From JBBDIK01 sp964640385 (GTDB lineage Bacteria > Actinomycetota > UBA4738 > JBBDHU01): DNA of 6,806 nucleotides. Positions 6,064-6,806 of the stretch are shown one piece after another. The stretch's first letter is position 1; each line of letters opens with the position of its first letter. The notes beneath the pieces were generated by a model that was not told where the DNA came from, made no database searches, and saw nothing but the letters and a program-made list of their open reading frames with translations. Location of the stretch: positions 1 to 6,806 of the forward strand of contig CAZXFL010000055.1 of NCBI GenBank assembly GCA_964640385.1. The letters run 5' to 3'. The position numbers and the translations under genes were made by a program.

Positions 6064-6110
6064 TTCTGCCGGCTTCTCTGCGAGAAGCCTGGGGGCGAAC
6101 CCCGGCAGAA
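6064..6110. other. Three-way-junction-forming sequence ahead of the istA remnant
   Basis: Three perfect pairings nest without conflict. The outer stem is TTCTGCC (6064-6070) with GGCAGAA (6104-6110). Inside it are GGCTTCTC (6071-6078) with GAGAAGCC (6082-6089) around a three-base loop, and GGGG (6092-6095) with CCCC (6100-6103) around CGAA, which is a TTCG loop on the minus strand. It sits in the untranslated leader of istA or between two element ends. No T-run follows on either strand, so it is not a classical terminator. Role unknown. Confidence 0.6.
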
Positions 6111-6121
6111 CTGGGATGTTC

Positions 6122-6144
6122 GGGTGCGACAGGTTTCGACCGGC
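6122..6144 (+). repeat. 23-bp direct repeat, copy 1 (IS21-type terminal repeat)
   Basis: Begins GGGTGCGACAGG and ends CGACCGGC, and is identical to 6158-6180. IS21 elements carry multiple terminal repeats bound by IstA, and their tips usually begin TG, so the outer tip of the istB-bearing element is probably the TG at 6125-6126. The first ten bases from G6124, GTGCGACAGG, also occur inverted at 6043-6052 at the very start of the istA remnant, as expected for the opposite end. Confidence 0.65.
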
Positions 6145-6153
6145 TTTTTTAGC

Positions 6154-6806
6154 CTAGGGGTGCGACAGGTTTCGACCGGCGCTCATAGCGCTGTCGATTA
6201 GCTGTCCGATGGGTCCGACCGTGTCACCAGTTGCCATCCAGGTGGTCGTCTGGCGCAGAACGCTGGCTCTGTCTTCCCGACCTTTTTGGCCGGAAGCCTT
6301 CGGCTTGGCGATCCGGGCTTTTGCGTCCCGGAGCCGGTAGCTCTCGCCCTTCGTTTCGATGATCTGGCAGCGGTGGGTTAGCTGATCAAGGGTCGCTCCG
6401 GTGAGTCGTTCCGAGCCCAGCACCTCGGTCCAGGACTCGAACGGCAGATTCGTCGTCACCATCAGACTCGTGCGCTCGTAAGCCGTTGAGATGACGTCGA
6501 ACAGCAACTCCGCCCCGATCTTCGAGGCCGGCACGTAGCCGAGTTCATCCAGCACCAGAAGGTCAAGTTTGGCGAGCCGGCTCTTTAGGCCCATCAGTCC
6601 GCGTTCGTCACGGGCCTCGATGAGAAGCGTGACTAGTTCGGTCACCCGAACGAAGCGGGTCCGGTAGCCCTTGGCGCACGCCGCGGCCGCAAGTGCGATC
6701 GCAAAATGGCTCTTTCCGGTGCCGGGGTTGCCGACGAAAAGCACGTTCTCTCGGCGGTCGATGAATTCGCAGCGTGCAAGTTCGGCGATCATCAGCTTGT
6801 TCACCG
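6154..6806 (-). CDS. istB: IS21-family helper ATPase IstB, 5' end beyond the window
   Basis: IstB is the AAA+/DnaA-like ATPase that partners IstA in IS21 transposition and target choice. The visible part has ELARCEFIDRRENVLF, the Walker A motif GNPGTGKS, a Walker B LLVLDELGY about 55 residues later, SLMVTTNLPFESWTEV with the sensor region, and GSERLTGATLDQLTHR followed by GESYRLRDAK. The IstB family normally has some 40-50 further N-terminal residues; the codon GTG at 6804 is probably an internal Val (of a V-N-K motif), not a start. The reading frame is intact. About 50 residues follow GESYRLRDAK, longer than many IstB proteins, and the last of these are encoded by the terminal repeat. The istA gene belonging to it should lie to the right of the window; the istA remnant on the left is on the wrong side. 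Confidence 0.9.
   Translation of the reverse strand, partial: VNKLMIAELARCEFIDRRENVLFVGNPGTGKSHFAIALAAAACAKGYRTRFVRVTELVTLLIEARDERGLMGLKSRLAKLDLLVLDELGYVPASKIGAELLFDVISTAYERTSLMVTTNLPFESWTEVLGSERLTGATLDQLTHRCQIIETKGESYRLRDAKARIAKPKASGQKGREDRASVLRQTTTWMATGDTVGPIGQLIDSAMSAGRNLSHP
6158..6180 (+). repeat. 23-bp direct repeat, copy 2, overlapping the end of istB
   Basis: Identical to 6122-6144 and offset by 36 bases. On the minus strand it encodes the last residues of IstB (AGRNLSHP), so this inner terminal repeat doubles as coding sequence. Confidence 0.65.

Noticed and set aside
6122..6180. Start of a CRISPR array
   Set aside because: There are only two repeat copies with a 13-base gap. They overlap the istB coding end and have the features of IS21 terminal repeats.
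1..6806. Composite transposon formed by the flanking insertion sequences
   Set aside because: The two sides belong to different families (IS3/IS481-like and IS21), and the IS21 side is truncated where it meets the island, so they could not move the middle genes together as a classical composite element.

Overview
The window reads as high-GC bacterial chromosome, most like an actinobacterium or a similar high-GC environmental lineage. The evidence is the strong third-position G/C bias, the strong AGGAGG-type ribosome binding sites, GTG starts, a twin-arginine lipoprotein signal and GC-rich hairpins without T-tracts. No marker gene allows a firmer placement.

Layout, left to right. (1) Bases 1-928, minus strand: a DDE integrase-type transposase of the IS3/IS481 kind with an intact D-D-E triad, cut at its 3' end by the window edge. 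(2) Bases 973-3848, minus strand: a two-gene operon. A GcvT-like, folate-dependent aminomethyltransferase is transcribed first, followed by a CrtI/PYROXD2-type FAD oxidoreductase. (3) Bases 3849-4168: a 320-bp divergent intergenic region. It holds candidate promoters for both directions, an inverted repeat overlapping the rightward promoter, a short direct repeat, and what look like scraps of mobile DNA: a frameshifted coiled-coil fragment and a 20-bp near-copy of the IS21-type end found further right. (4) Bases 4169-5521, plus strand: a Tat-exported lipoprotein resembling PotD-type polyamine-binding proteins, followed by two tandem GC hairpins. (5) Bases 5608-6806, minus strand: IS21-family debris. 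It comprises the first third of an istA gene (frameshifted and truncated), a spacer that can fold into a three-way junction, two perfect 23-bp direct repeats that look like IS21 terminal repeats, and an istB ATPase gene running off the right edge. istB lies upstream of istA, the reverse of the normal IS21 order, so these are parts of two element copies or of a rearranged one.

How the genes may work together (inference): the surface lipoprotein captures a small cationic or amine ligand. The flavoprotein and the tetrahydrofolate-dependent aminomethyltransferase resemble the two activities needed to oxidise an N-methyl amine and pass the one-carbon unit to folate. In sarcosine and dimethylglycine dehydrogenases a GcvT-like domain is fused to a DAO-type flavoprotein. 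Here it is a separate protein next to a flavoprotein of another family. No transporter permease or ATPase gene is visible, so the lipoprotein either uses partners encoded elsewhere or has lost them. The metabolic cassette is bracketed by insertion-sequence material on both sides and looks like a small island within a mobile-element-rich accessory region.
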